Source: Sebastes aleutianus
Lineage: Eukaryota; Chordata; Actinopteri; Perciformes; Sebastidae
Assembly: GCA_916700875.1 (NCBI GenBank)
Contig: CAKAKS010000032.1
Location: 12,065,129 to 12,129,128, forward strand
Length of the DNA: 64,000 bases
Direction of reading: 5' to 3'
Part shown: positions 1 to 12,380 of the stretch, piece by piece
Position numbering within the stretch: the first letter of the stretch is position 1
How the letters are laid out: every line of letters begins with the position of its first letter
Made by a program: the position numbers and the translations under genes
Notes under the pieces: generated by a model
Told to the model about the DNA's origin: nothing
The model's database searches: none
Seen by the model: only the letters and a program-made list of their open reading frames with translations

Positions 1-155
1 CACCAGAAAATCAATATTTTGGTTTCACTCTCAGCTTTTGTACTGTATCTCTTCATACAGTACAGACCACTAAACCCTTCTAAAACAAATCACATACTGT
101 CAGTCTCACTGTGAGTTTTTGGGACAAAATATCCGGTTGGGATCCCCACAGTCTA

Positions 156-958
156 AGGGTGCTTTCACACCTAAATTGTTTGGTTCAGTTAAAACAAACT
201 CATGTCCGTTTGCCCGGTTGGTACAGTTAATTTGGGCTGGTGTGAAAGTTGTCAGTCCAACCCTGGTGTGGACTAACAACCGAACCTACACCGCTTCCAA
301 GCGGACTCTGGTGCAGTTTGTTTGTGGTGTGAAAGCAAACAAACCAACCACAGGATTATATGATAGCAGATATGTGATTCTAGCATGATTTCCTAAGCTA
401 AACTACTAATAAATCCAGGGAGCGATCTTATAATTGATCTGTATAACGCCATGTGCATAACCTATTTATCTAAATCAACACGTATGCACGTCAGTGCAGG
501 TATTTTTCCTGATTAATAGGTCAAGAGCTGTCAAAACTGCTGTGCTTGTATCCGACTCTGTGTACTCCCACAGTAATGAGCCCTGAATCATTACTGTACA
601 AGACGCCTCATGCTCCTGCCCGTACGCTCCCAGACGTTCGCACCTGTCATCTGGGAGTGCGCGAAGGGGCTTTTTTACAGTCTTGTCTCTACCTGTTAGT
701 CATTATTCATAACTTGCGGTCCATTTGCAGGCTAATAATACTGATAATGCTTATAATCACCCAACACCAAAGAACATAAATATACGCATTAGAACATCTG
801 TCAGTCACCAGAATTTCCCCCACGTGGGTCCTGATGATGAACTGATTGCCAAAACTGTCCAATCAACAAGTTACCTGTCAGTCTGTATAACTTCTTGTTT
901 GCTCCTCTTTCCCTTGGTATGGACCAAATGAACCAAACTACAGGCGTGAAAGCACCCT
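156..958. mobile_element. TIR-bounded non-autonomous DNA element (MITE)
   Basis: The left end AGGGTGCTTTCACACCT and the right end (reverse complement AGGGTGCTTTCACGCCT) form an inverted repeat that goes on, imperfectly, through GTTTGGTTCA for about 30 bp. No transposase frame is present. The subterminal regions hold further short inverted pairs. No clear target duplication was seen. The end sequence resembles a common teleost MITE family (from memory). Confidence 0.8.
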
Positions 959-1017
959 GAGAAATCTTGCACTCCAGTATGAGCATTGTAATCTGTACCT
1001 GTTAACGTGAATTCTTA

Positions 1018-1348
1018 GGATGCATTCACACCAGATCGGGCGGTGCAGCGAAAACACAAGTCCTCCCATTCATTTTGAATGGGGGTAGTGCGTTTGGGCA
1101 GCGGCCTCAGGGGGGTGCTGAAAAAACGCAGCGGCCTGCAGCGGAAAAAAGTAGGAACAAAATCAACTTTTTAAGAAACGCAACCAGAAGTCATGCTGCG
1201 TTGGCCAATCGCGTAACCAGCGATCCAGAGCTGTACAACCCAGCCATGAGGGAACAAAAGACGTTAATTGTTGTGCGGTCAATGGGTCATTAAAGTGATT
1301 TTCCACACTGCCACACAACCCTGCGCTTGATCTTGTGTGAATGCAGCC
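1018..1348. mobile_element. Short TIR element (MITE), 331 bp
   Basis: The left end GGATGCATTCACACCAGATC and the right-end reverse complement GGCTGCATTCACACAAGATC match at 18 of 20 positions. The interior is purine-rich and has no gene. No clear target duplication. Confidence 0.75.
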
Positions 1349-3329
1349 CTCGGTCTGCGTTTCAGGGTTACAGCGTAGCTACAGAGCCTATGCGCTTAGC
1401 CTTGGTAGCTATGCCATATAGGCTACAGTATCACTGGGCTGAGGCGGCTACAGAGACACTATGTGGAGACCGCAAGAACTGTGACCGGTCAGCTTGTGCT
1501 GCTTGTCTTTTTCCCTTCAATTTTCTGATGCTGATGGAGATTGTTTGTAAGGGAAAACACTTCATAGTCTTCTCTTTTTCAGTAACACATCTAGAAAAGT
1601 CATTTCCACTGCAGATCATCTCCTCACCTCAATCACTGCTCTCTATCAGTAGTCTAATGAGATGAGACATAATAGAAATTACCTGGATGTTACTCCAGTT
1701 CTACAAAGTGCATGGCCCATTGTAGCTCTGTGTCACAAAGTAAATGGAAGATTGTAAACACAGTAAGTGGTAGAACTATAATTAGACATTTTAAGAGATA
1801 TCACTCTGTATTTTTCACTGTAAATCAAGCCAGTTTCTGCTGCATACTTGATGACACGATAAACAAGTTTCCACTGTGCAGAAAGTGAAGGGGGCAGCAG
1901 ATGAGGATATCTTTTGGTTATACGCATCTGAATATTCACTGCTTGTGTACACAGTGACTGATGCGTGCTCTCGGTTTTGCATAACACATATCAGAGAATT
2001 CCACGTCTATCTCTGTCTGCCTCTTTATCCGTCGGTGTTTTTCTTCCTCCTGCCCCTCCCGGCTCTGCTGCTTCCTCCTGCAGAAAATGCCGTCCTCGTG
2101 AGACGGCAGCAGCGGCGGCGCTGCTAGAAAATGTCCGAACGCAACGGCGTAAACAAACGGGCAGACAGCTCTCAGTCTTTCTCTGTGAAGTGATAATGTG
2201 TTCCCCACACTGTTTTTGTTCTCATGCTAATGAAGTGGACCGCATCAGTAATCACTTTCAAACCCTCAGCCGGGGAAAAAGGTAGAAACGGCAAAACAAA
2301 GGCTCGAACAAAAGGATGCTGCGCTGTTGTGTGTGTGTGTGTGTGAGTGTGTACAGAAGTGGAAGTAGAAATAGAAGTGGGTGTGTGTTTGAAGTGGGCT
2401 TATGTGTGTTCCAGTTTGTACCTTTTTCTGTATTTGCACAAACTGCGAACCATGACTGGCTGCAGGGGGAGGTCAAAGGTCACTGGATCTAACTGATGAG
2501 ATGTTCATGTTAAATGTTCAAATAGAGCAGAACAGAATCCTCATTCATCAGTTGTAGTAGAAGCGATTTTATGTGATTATATACGGGGTTAATACTGTCC
2601 ATTCTCGCTTCCCTGTTTCCAAGCATGCATTTTACGCTGCTGCAGAGGTCGCCCAGACCCTTTGTTCTTATATGTGCTGATAGGTAGTGGAGGCATATAT
2701 GTGTCAACCAAACCTTGTCTTATCTGCTGCAAGTCTTCATCCTGCAGTGAGTGGCGGACAGCTGCTGCAGAGACAGCCTCACTATACCTTGTTTACTGGG
2801 AAGAAACACACTTAAAAGTCCGGTCAGAGCAGCAGAGTCGCTCAGCATCTGTTGTTATGGACTGAAAAACTCACTTTAACTTCCCTCAAAAACACAACTA
2901 CTCTGTCAGGGTGTCTAAAGTTGGCATGTCTTGTCTCAGCACTGCCGTCTTACTCGTTCCTTCATTGATTACAGCAATATTATAAAGTCAGGTTGGCTTG
3001 AACTTTGACCTCTTTACTTTTAGTCTTCTAGAATTGAAGATTTCTCTGCTCTTGTACTATCTGTAGCAAAGAACGTTAATTGCTAAGAAGTGAAAGTCAA
3101 TTGCTCGTTCCATTGCAACACCAGCGCCCAGCAACAGAGCTACGCTTCCACCATTTTGGACGACTACCAGACGCCAGCAAAACGTCCGCCTACAAAGTGC
3201 CTTAATAAAGTAAAGAAAAATATTATTTATATATGTTCATATATATGTTATGCAGAGGAAAATAACTCTGGATTCAGCTATTAGTGAACAGTTTACAACT
3301 TTTAGGACATAATGATTTAAATGAGGGCT
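1349..3329. other. Intron sequence without recognised gene
   Basis: No supported coding region. A short TG tract lies at 2326-2345. A pyrimidine-rich run followed by a GC-richer patch lies at about 2000-2130. Open frames here are short and show no family resemblance. Confidence 0.5.
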
Positions 3330-3830
3330 ATTTAAAGCGGCAGTAGGCAGTATATGTTTTTGGCATCATTGGGCTAAAATTCCATAATAACCTTTCAGCA
3401 TATTGTAATTCAAGTGTTCTGAGAGAGATAACTAGACTTCTGCACCGCCTCATGGCTCTGTTAACAGGCTTTAAAAAAATCTAGCCCGTGACGGAAGACT
3501 TTGACCAATCACAGGTCATTTCAGAGAGAGAGCGTTCCTATTGGCTGTGCTCCGGTCATGTGAGCGGTGCTTGGTATTTCCTCAACAGATCTCAACATGG
3601 CTGCCGGGTCACAAACTTTCTCCTTTTACAGCTAAACCGTACACTACAAGATGATTCTGAAAACATTTGACGCGAGAAATAGGCATAGGCGAGATTTGAG
3701 CAAATATGATTAAAAAAGGTTATTTTTATAAAACGGTCGCTATATCCTATATTTTTACATTCATGGCAACGGACTCATGGACCGCAGCGCCATCTAGCAG
3801 TCGTCGTCAAAAAAGCGCCGGAGTTTCGTC
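3330..3830 (+). repeat. Teleost dispersed repeat, family unnamed
   Basis: It starts near TTTAAAGCGGCAGTAGGCAG and runs to about GCCATCTAGCAG. I recognise the wording (GGCAGTAGGCAGTATAT, then TTGGCATCATTGGGC) as recurring in fish genomes, but there is only one copy in the window, so this rests on memory. Ends are approximate and no inverted repeat was found. Confidence 0.4.
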
Positions 3831-5374
3831 TCTTTGCATCTATACTCTTTGTCTGTAGGTGCATCTTCATCATTTAAAGGCAAAATAAAAAAAGAAATCA
3901 TCGAAACAGTTTAGCACAGTCTCTCTTGACTCACCGTGAAAATATAATGACAGATCCAATTGCTAAAACAGGTTTTTTGTCATAAAGCCTATCTCGGCAG
4001 ATGAAAGAACAAATCTAAACTTTCATTTCCTGCTCAGTCTCTCTCTATATATTAATGGTTCCTCTCCTCCTCCTCCTCCTCCTCCTCCTCCTCCACTTTC
4101 ATCTCTTCTCAGCTTTTCTTTTTGCAAACCTGGTCTCCTCCAGGCTGACTGAGTTTAGGCCGTAAAGCTGAAATGCTGCCCCTTGAGAGCTATTTGTTTA
4201 CTGGAGACCTTGGAAATTAGCATGTTTCAGAAGGCAAGGTACAGATAGAGAATACATTGTTGCCAAACATTTAGTGTTTATGTTTTCAACACTTAAATGT
4301 GTATGTGCGTCCATTCCTCTGTTTCAATGCACGTGTTTTTTTTATGTCACATGTTGATGACCTGTGTGTGCATGCTAACATATGCTTGTGTACTGGTGTT
4401 CATCCGCCTGTGTGTGTGCGTGCGTATGTGTCAGCGCTCTCGGTGGAAGACATTAGGCTGCAGTAACAAGCTATTGATTGAACTGGGCGGGAGGCTGCTG
4501 CTGATCTCATGGAAACACTGAACAAGACGCACACACATACACACACACACACGGACGTGAAGCAGTACATACAAAATACATTAACAACAAGATAAAACAA
4601 CACACCAAAACAGTAACCTGCATTTTTTTTTTCTGGACATCTTCCTTGTATTGATGTTTCTGCGCTGCACTTCTCCGAGCTCTCTTGGGAAATCAAACTG
4701 TTTGTTGTTGATGTTGTATTTTCTGTTGATAAAGTTGAGTTTTCCATTTTCTTTGCCATGTTGGCTGTCACCGATCTTAAATATTATGTCCCCCACTTCT
4801 GAAACATCACTTCCTTGTTGCAGAGGACTCTCTGCGGTACCTACCCATCAGCACCAGCAAAATTAAAAACCTTTGATCAGCTCAGTATCGGTTATAAAAG
4901 AGCACCACAGTGGACGTTTATTTGTAATAAAATGTCACACTGGGAAGCTCCTGTCAAAAATATCCCCCTGCATTTTTTACCTTTGGGTGCAAACTGGAGA
5001 ACCTGTTAACAAGAAAATCAGCTGTGGTTTGTGAAATATTGATCAAGGTTTTTATTAACATTTCTGTCTCAAAATACATTTCAATTTGGAGGCTGCCTGC
5101 AGAGACAAATACACAGTCCCAACTCTCACTTTCTCTCTGCGTACACACACACAGACATGCAGACACACACACACCTGCTTCGCTACTGGCGTGATGTTGG
5201 CGTCCCAGAGGTAATTAGACTGAGGCTGTTGCTGGCTGTGCTACAACAGCTCAAATAACTGGACTGACTCTACTACACCTGTCTGGAGGGAGAAACTCTG
5301 TGTGCGTGTGTGTGCTTCGCCTTCCTAAAGATGTACAGTACATGTCTATGAATACGTGTGTCCCTGTTGACAAC
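3831..5374. other. Intron with CCT-triplet and short CA/TG tracts
   Basis: A (CCT)n microsatellite of about 10 units lies at 4065-4094. Short CA tracts lie near 4530-4552 and 5143-5174, and TG-rich sequence at 4390-4430. No supported gene. Confidence 0.55.
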
Positions 5375-6377
5375 TAGGGGTGTAGGGAAAAAACGATTCA
5401 CATGTATCGTGATTTTATTTTATTTATTTATTTTACGATCTTGAAAACAAATTTTCCGGCAAAAACCAAAACCAAAACAAACCACAGCGAGCCGACATGA
5501 AAAAGCAGAAAACGGCAAAAGGTCGGCGTGGATACGACCTGCACCCTCACATGTTAAATCTAAAGTGGTAAACACTACATATACAGTAAAGTATGGAAAC
5601 ACTTTTGGGTTTCACACATTACCAGGAAAAGCAGAGCTGGACATCATGGATAAAGCTGCATGCTAACTCTGTCATGGACAGCTAACTTTATTATATTGCG
5701 ATAATAAGCCATTAAGCCAGCCGTCACTTGCATCTCCGTGGTCAAATTGGCCGACGCTACGACTGTAGAGCACCCATATACTGAAATTTATGTTAATTGC
5801 ATTCAAACGGCCCCGATGGAGCTGACCATGGATGTATAACGAGAACGGACCTAACGGTAAGAGCTGGCAACGGACTTGGCGAAGTTAGTGGAAGTATACA
5901 CGCGTGACTACGTCTGGTTTTCAAAATAAGGTGTTAACAAAGGGAACTGTATATACAAAATACATATATGGAAATAAGATTGCCTGGATTATATTCACCA
6001 GTAGTTTAAATTTGTGAGGGAAATGTATTTATTCTTTGATTTTCGGGTTGCTGAAAAAAATGTATAATGCCTGACAATGACTGATATACAGTATGTGACT
6101 TCAGGACATCTCTGACTACATACATGCTGAAAATCAAAAACATATTTACTGTATCAATTTGGAGATTTTCCAAAGTAAAAGTCCCTAGAAGTGTATGATT
6201 CATTCATTCATTCATTTCCCATGGTCTAGTGTTAAAAAAGTTAACAAAAATCACAATTAATCATAATATCGAATCGCAATGCTTGTAGAGTATTTCAAAA
6301 TTGCAATACATATTGAGTCGGCACCCAAGTATCGTGATAGTATTGAATCGGGAGATTGGTGTATCGTCCCAGCCCTA
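5375..6377. mobile_element. hAT-like non-autonomous element with target duplication
   Basis: The left end TAGGGGTGTAGGGAAAAAACG and the right-end reverse complement TAGGGCTGGGACGATACACC share the outer TAGGG and a similar layout. The flanks are TTGACAAC (5367-5374) and CTGACAAC (6378-6385), a 7-of-8 match. That fits the 8-bp duplication of hAT transposons. AATCG/CGATT motifs near both ends are typical of fish hAT MITEs. No transposase frame remains. Confidence 0.8.
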
Positions 6378-6616
6378 CTGACAACACGTGGTTGTGTTTG
6401 TTACTAGGTGTGTGTGTGTGTCATCATGATGTGTGCACACGTGAATCCTTTTAGTGATGATATGCTTGTGTGTGTGTGTGTGTGTGTACAGTATGCGTGC
6501 CCGTGTGTATGTGTCATCACCTGCCAGCGCACAGTTGTTTTGACATCACTCTGATCTCGGTGATAAGCCTTAACAACAGGAGCATATATGATCATCTTCT
6601 CTCTGACTCTCTCTCA

Positions 6617-6658
<42 letters not shown>
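6617..6658. repeat. (CA)n microsatellite
   Basis: An uninterrupted CA dinucleotide tract of about 42 bp. A TG tract of about 24 bp lies 130 bp upstream at 6465-6488. Confidence 0.95.
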
Positions 6659-7003
6659 GGTGTAGATGAAAGGCTAGACGTCTGGATTATGGAGGAGCTA
6701 ACATGACAAGGCTGTTATCTGCTATGCTCTTTATGAATATCACTAGATGGTCTTTAGGATAGATGGCGCAGGCTTTGATGATCGTTGTGTTACTGGAATG
6801 ACATTTTGGCAGTTGTGTGTACACTGAAAAAAAACACGCCACAACATAATGCACTAAGCTCCAACACACACATGCACACGCACAATCGCAAATGTAGGGA
6901 TTTTCGTGCAAGCTGTCGTGTTCTCTCTCGCACAGTTACACACACGTTTTTTTTAGGAGAGCATGCTGCTACATCTCCTCCTGCTCTTTTTCGATTTCTT
7001 TCT

Positions 7004-7005
<2 letters not shown>

Positions 7006-7050
<45 letters not shown>
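7006..7050. repeat. (CA)n microsatellite
   Basis: Uninterrupted CA tract, about 22 units. Confidence 0.95.
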
Positions 7051-7052
<2 letters not shown>

Positions 7053-7246
7053 CCCAGCTCAATGTTGTGTTTTATGAGCTGTGTGAAGCCGACAAAGGTT
7101 AGTTAGTTCGACCTCTGCCTGCTGTATTAAGCCTCTTATCCGATCTATTGGAAAGGTAAAAATACACAAACGCACACCAACTGGAGGCTAAAATTAGCGC
7201 TGTAATTGGGATGATTTTTGGAGGAGAGTAATAAAGAGCGAAGCAA

Positions 7247-7287
7247 TGAGAGAGAGAGAGAGATACAGAGAGAGAGAGAGAGAGAGA
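7247..7287. repeat. (GA)n low-complexity tract
   Basis: GAGA repeats, interrupted once by TACA. Confidence 0.9.
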
Positions 7288-8200
7288 CTGCCTTTTCCCC
7301 CTCACACGCTGCATTTCATTTTAAATTGAGCTTTCTTCTCTCTGTTTATTTCTGATGGCTTTATGCCACTAGACACATGCTAATAGGATTTTTGCTCATA
7401 AATTAACTTGGCTCTTTCCTCCTGTAGGGCCGTCTCTGCTCTTTGACCACTCACTGTTCAATTATAGTTTTTTTAGGTTGTTTTATTATTAAATGCGGTA
7501 TGTCCCAGAGTTACACGGTTGAAATTCAGTTTTCTAAAAGGCTTCTCCGCTCCGCCGGGAATAAAAATTCTGTGGGGGAATCATTGTATTTATTCATTTA
7601 TTAATCTATCTCTACACCACTATTGTATCCTCGGTTTTTAAAAAAAGTCAAATTCAAAAACATCCACTGTATTATTGTAGTATTTGCAAAGACTAGCACA
7701 AGCTGTGCTATGACATGTTGCTGTTTTTCCTGACCTTGAAATGTGCTTTGCTTTTCGGTTTGCTATTTTCATACCAAGTGCAGCGTGTATGGCGTAAACA
7801 GGGGAGAGGTGCTGATTGGAGTTTTAATGCAAATGAGGCCATGCAGGGTGCAGGGTTGGTAGTTTTGGAGAAAAGTTGTTTGACATTGCATCGAAAATAG
7901 ACGCCCGAGGAGGACCAGGTCTTTTCAAGTCTGTTCAGTCGTACTCAGTTGATAGTAACCCTTGACTGAAATGTTACCACAGCTACAGAATACTGTTAGT
8001 TTGTTGAGCTTTATTTATTCAGGAAGTCTCACTGAGATCTCTTTTACAAGAAAGACCTGAATACAAATGACATATATATCACATCTCAACGAGACAAGTT
8101 GGTCCCACAAAGCAGTCATCACACACACAGACACTTATCATTATCACACAATTATTAGAGTAGAGTACATTTAGATTGGCGTCATAACTTCTGATTTGAA

Positions 8201-8394
8201 GGAACGCTGTGTAACATATTGGGAGATTTATTGGCAGAAATGGAACGTAAAATGAATAACTATGTTTTTTTTATTGTATAATCACCTGAAACTAAGAATC
8301 GTTGCATTTTCGTTACCTTAGAATGAGCCATTTATATCTACATACGGAGCGGGTCCTTTTCACGGAGCGGGCCGCCGTGTTTTCTACTGTTGTA
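8201..8394 (+). mobile_element. Truncated copy of the TTAA-MITE seen complete at 15124-15512
   Basis: It aligns by eye with 15126-15330: both share GTGTAACAT, ATTGGCAGAAATGGAA, AATCACCTGAAA, TCGTTACCTTAGAATGAGCC and ATATCTACATA. The right half and right terminus are missing, so this is a 5' fragment. No gene. Confidence 0.8.
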
Positions 8395-9177
8395 CTGTAT
8401 GTTTTAATCACAGTATTTGTTTGCGTACGAGAATATCTGTGTACAAACCCATGAGGTGTGTGTTTGTGTGTGTGTAAAAACACACCAACGCTGACTTCCC
8501 TCCTTCAAAATGGTAGATCAAGGATTTCACTCAACTCAATTTGGAGTAACAGAGAGATAAAGAGAGAGGGATGGAGAGAGAGAGCAGCCACAGAAAGAAA
8601 ACAAGAAAGCGGATGAAAAGGAGAGGAAAACTGCCAGGCTGTTTGTTCCCACCTGTCTTGACTTGAAAGAAGAAAAGAGGGAGAAGACAAAGACTCACAG
8701 ACGCTTGGGAAGACTTGAAAAGGGGGAACATAAAGGAGAGAAAGATAGGAGGAGAGGAAGAGGAAGAGAGCAGATATGTGCGCAGCCCCAAAAGGCACGT
8801 CGGCGTTTGAAGCCGAAGAGCTGGAACAAGCAGTAGCATCGACTTCATAGAGATCAGTCCACGGGTAAACGACTGGGGTGGAAGGAGACGTTTGATACTG
8901 GGAGCGCTGGAAGGGAAGGATCGCTCATTAGACACATCCTGCCAGCCCAGAGACACACCAAACCACCGCCTGCTATATCTAAGGGATTAGGATATGTAAA
9001 CAAGACACAAAGTTTTTTTTGTTTTTTTTTTAAATCCATTGGAATATATTTGTCTTCAGCTGATTTATTGTGTTTGGAAATTAGTTGTGAAATATTCTGT
9101 AAACTTTGTTTTAGAATGTTCTATAGACATATTATTAGTACAGTAGTCAGAGATGGTATTCATACAGTATATACTTT
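8395..9177. other. Intron, purine-rich in its middle
   Basis: 8555-8780 is GA-rich. The minus-strand open frames across it are low-complexity Ser/Leu translations, not genes. No supported feature otherwise. Confidence 0.5.
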
Positions 9178-9872
9178 AGGGCTTTCAATCGATTAAGATA
9201 TTTAATCGCAATTAATCGCATGATTGGCCGTAGTTAATGACGATTATTTGCAAATTTATCACATTTATCTGTTCAAAATGTACCTTAAAGAGGGATTTGT
9301 CAAGTATTTAATACTCTTATCAACATGGGAGTGGGCAACTATGCTTGCTTTATGCAAATGTATGTATATATTTATTATCGGAAATCAATTAACCACACAA
9401 AACAATGACAAATAAACCCTCACAGGTACTGCATTTAGCATAAAAAATATGCTTAAATCATAACATGGCAAACTCAAGTCCAACAGGCAACAACAGCTGT
9501 CAGTGAGTCAGTGTGCTGACTTGACTATGACTTGCCCCAAACTGCATGTGATTATCATAAAGTGGGCATGTCTGTAAAGGGGAGACTCGTGGGTACCCAT
9601 AGAACCCATTTTCATTCACATATCTTGAGGTCAAAGGTCAAGGGACCCCTATGAAAATGGCCATGCCAGTTTTTCCTCGGCAAAATTTTGCGTAAGTTTT
9701 GAGCGTTGTTTATCCTCCTTCACCACAAGCTAGTATGACATGGTGGTAACGATGGTTTTCTTCACAGTAGCTTTACGACTGAGCCCGCTACAAACTAAAA
9801 ATCACATTTTGCGTTAAGAAATTGGTGGAGTTAAAAAGAATTTTGTGTTACCGCGTTAACTTTGACAGCCCT
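9178..9872. mobile_element. TIR-bounded non-autonomous DNA element, about 695 bp
   Basis: It begins AGGGCTTTCAATCGATTAA and ends TTAACTTTGACAGCCCT. The reverse complement of the end, AGGGCTGTCAAAGTTAA, mirrors the start. ATTAATCG and GCGTTAA motifs at the ends recur in teleost DNA-transposon MITEs (from memory). No transposase frame. A duplication was not resolved. Confidence 0.7.
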
Positions 9873-10082
9873 GATATATTCATATACATGCAACTGTATA
9901 TTTATATGTACTTATAGCTAGATTTATAACTAAATTAATATTTATCTTTTTGAAAATAGTACAGCTGTGTATTATTTACAAAGGTGCACCATATTTTTCT
10001 CACAAGCCAATCAGAGCAGACTGGGCTTTTTCGGGAGGGGGTCTTAAAGAGGCGCTAACACGGAGGTTGAATACAGGTATAT

Positions 10083-10205
10083 ATTTAGACAGACAGTATG
10101 AGAAAAATAAAGTGTTTTAGGAACATTAAAGCATGTAAACATGTTCTAGTAGAAACCCAAGATATAAGTATGAACCTGAAAATAAGTATGACATGTCCCC
10201 TTTCG
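10083..10205 (-). repeat. Fragment of a fish dispersed repeat, also present at 15513-15726
   Basis: The reverse complement reads AAAGGGGACATGTCATACTT, then GGTTTCTACTAGAACATGTT, ATGCTTTAATGTTC and AAACACTTTATTTTTCTCATA. The last three blocks recur in order at 15519-15582. Both copies carry the same AAAGGGGAC terminus. The unit may extend left to about 9995. Confidence 0.75.
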
Positions 10206-11134
10206 TATATGTGTCAGTGATTCCAACTTGTCCAGGACAATTTTGCAGGGTTTGGCAGTGGGAAACTAGTGAGGGATCACATCCTTGTCAGCACACTACA
10301 GTAAAGTGACTCCCAGCTATTAGGTCAGGTTGTCTGTATGGAGGGGGTGTAGTGATGGGGGACACCTCCAGGACGTTGTTCCTACTTAAGGTCTTAGCTG
10401 ACAGGTGAAAAGAAGGAGCTGTATTAGAAGAGATCTATGGCTTCCTACACGGTCCTCAGGCCATCAGAGGGTATCACCAGCAACAAGGACTGCAGGGCTG
10501 TTTATTCCAAAACTAGAATAGGAGCTTTTTATTATTTAGGGTTTCTGCAAGAGGTCAACTTGTAGCTGAACCTAAATCTTGGAGAGTGTGTGCAGAGAGG
10601 CAGACGGGGTTAGTGCTAGTGCTATAACAGCAGTCTATTTGCATAACGCTGTGCTTTCCTAATGATGTCTGACCCCTCCTTTGCAATAGGAGCTTTACGT
10701 CTGGTTTCCAACATGCAATCTCTCCCTCTCTCTCATTCTCTCGTTCCTTCGCTTGTTTGTTCTGCCTCTTTTTGTCCCTCTACTAATTAAAGAAACAAAG
10801 AATGAAAGAAAGTGTATCAGCGATGTCGCAGCTGTCTTTACTGTGAGATTTAATTCTGCATTGCTCTGTGTATGCATGTGTGTGTGTGTATTTGTATTCA
10901 GGTCTGAATACGTGTGTGCTTGTTCACATGCAGATGTAAGCGCAAGGCGAGCTTTACCTCATTTACATTTACCTCCAACAGGAATGTGTCCCAAAATGTG
11001 TGCATGTGGGACCATTGTCAGCTGAATGTGTGGATTTTGTGTATGTGAGTGTGAAAAAAAGTGGAAGGGTTCATTTGTATATGAAAGCATATGCATTAAG
11101 TGCTTTTATCTTTATATTTGTGTGTGCGCATGCA

Positions 11135-11138
<4 letters not shown>
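10206..11138. other. Intron without recognised gene
   Basis: Unique-looking sequence with a TG-rich patch at 10870-10915. No supported coding region. Confidence 0.5.

Positions 11139-11203
<65 letters not shown>
11139..11203. repeat. (TG)n microsatellite, about 32 units
   Basis: A near-perfect TG tract, giving Cys-Val runs in plus-strand frames, which should not be taken as protein. Confidence 0.95.
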
Positions 11204-11204
<1 letters not shown>

Positions 11205-11383
11205 AGGCGGTGTGACACAAGTCGACTATGCGTTTTGGTTTAGCTGTTTAAACAGGCAGCTCCTCAGTCAGCCGTGCCTGGGCTGCATAATGAAGGACCC
11301 AAGTCCATTGAGTTTCCTGCTGCGTTCAGACAGAGCAACCAACACACTGCAGTCTGCACATACATACACAACCTCGCTCCACC

Positions 11384-11387
<4 letters not shown>

Positions 11388-11430
<43 letters not shown>
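11388..11430. repeat. (CT)n microsatellite
   Basis: CT dinucleotide tract of about 21 units, followed by a pyrimidine-rich region to 11560. Confidence 0.95.
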
Positions 11431-11433
<3 letters not shown>

Positions 11434-11630
11434 GTCTTTCTCTCTCTTATTTCTTTTCCTGTTTTCTTCCTGTTTGTCTTTTTCTGTCTTTGAATCTCCT
11501 TCCATCATATTTTCTCTCCCTTATCACCTTTTGATGCACCTTTCTCTGTCTCTCCAGCGTGATAATCATCATCATAATCTGACATTGTTGACCCCAAACC
11601 AAACATCAGCGTTCAGAGAGGACAGAACAG

Positions 11631-12380
11631 TAGGCTTGTTCGAGATGAGCCGGGCCTGAGCAGATCGATCACCGGGGCTCGCAGCGCAATGCACGCCGGC
11701 TAGATTTGTGTCCGACTTGATCCAGACTTGCTCTGACGTCATGCACACGTCGGCAACGATAACCTCACGAGATCGAGGCGGCCGCAGTCTTTAGAGCCAG
11801 GCGCCGCAGTTGCTGTCCACCGACTGCAAGACCCAGGAGCATTATGGGAAACGCCTGGCTGTCGCCTGATCAAGAGCTGATTGGCTCTTAGTTTTGACAG
11901 CAAACATCACGTGTTGTAGAAAGTCCGAACTTTCTGTGTAATTGTAATATTTAACGCTAGATTATAAGATATTACTCTCATGTTAACAAACACATCTTGT
12001 GTGGTTGATAACAATAATAATAATTATTATTATTATAATGAAGGTTATTCATATAGCACTTATCAAAACGAGTACTCATTGTGTGCTTTACAAGGCGGAC
12101 ATAAAAATAATAAAGGATAGAATCCAATGCCGGATACACGCACATTTCCACATATATTTACAAACAAATATAAATAAATCTGAATGTGGTCTGCAAACTT
12201 CAAATAGCCTACAGATGGGATCTAACAGGATGGAACTATCTCTGTGACTTCCTGTAAATGCTTTGAAGACTGTTGGAAACTGTCCGACTTGACCGCAGCT
12301 TTTTGTCACCGCCCCCCCGCGTCTGTAGCCTGATCTCGTCTACTTTCCAGGCGAGGTGCAGTTCATCTCCAACGAGCCTA
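11631..12380. mobile_element. TIR-bounded non-autonomous element, about 750 bp, with inserted L2-like tail
   Basis: The left end TAGGCTTGTTCGAGATGA and the right-end reverse complement TAGGCTCGTTGGAGATGA match at 16 of 18 positions. The outer 300 bp on the left is GC-rich. At about 12045-12100 there is a TATAGCACTT...GTGCTTTACAA block typical of the 3' tail of fish L2-derived repeats, read on the minus strand. No gene. Confidence 0.6.

Noticed and set aside
8531..8956. 141-residue Ser/Leu-rich minus-strand frame
   Set aside because: Product of a GA-rich stretch; no domain and no splice context.
11026..11493. 155-residue frame
   Set aside because: It spans TG and CT microsatellites; it is composition, not a gene.
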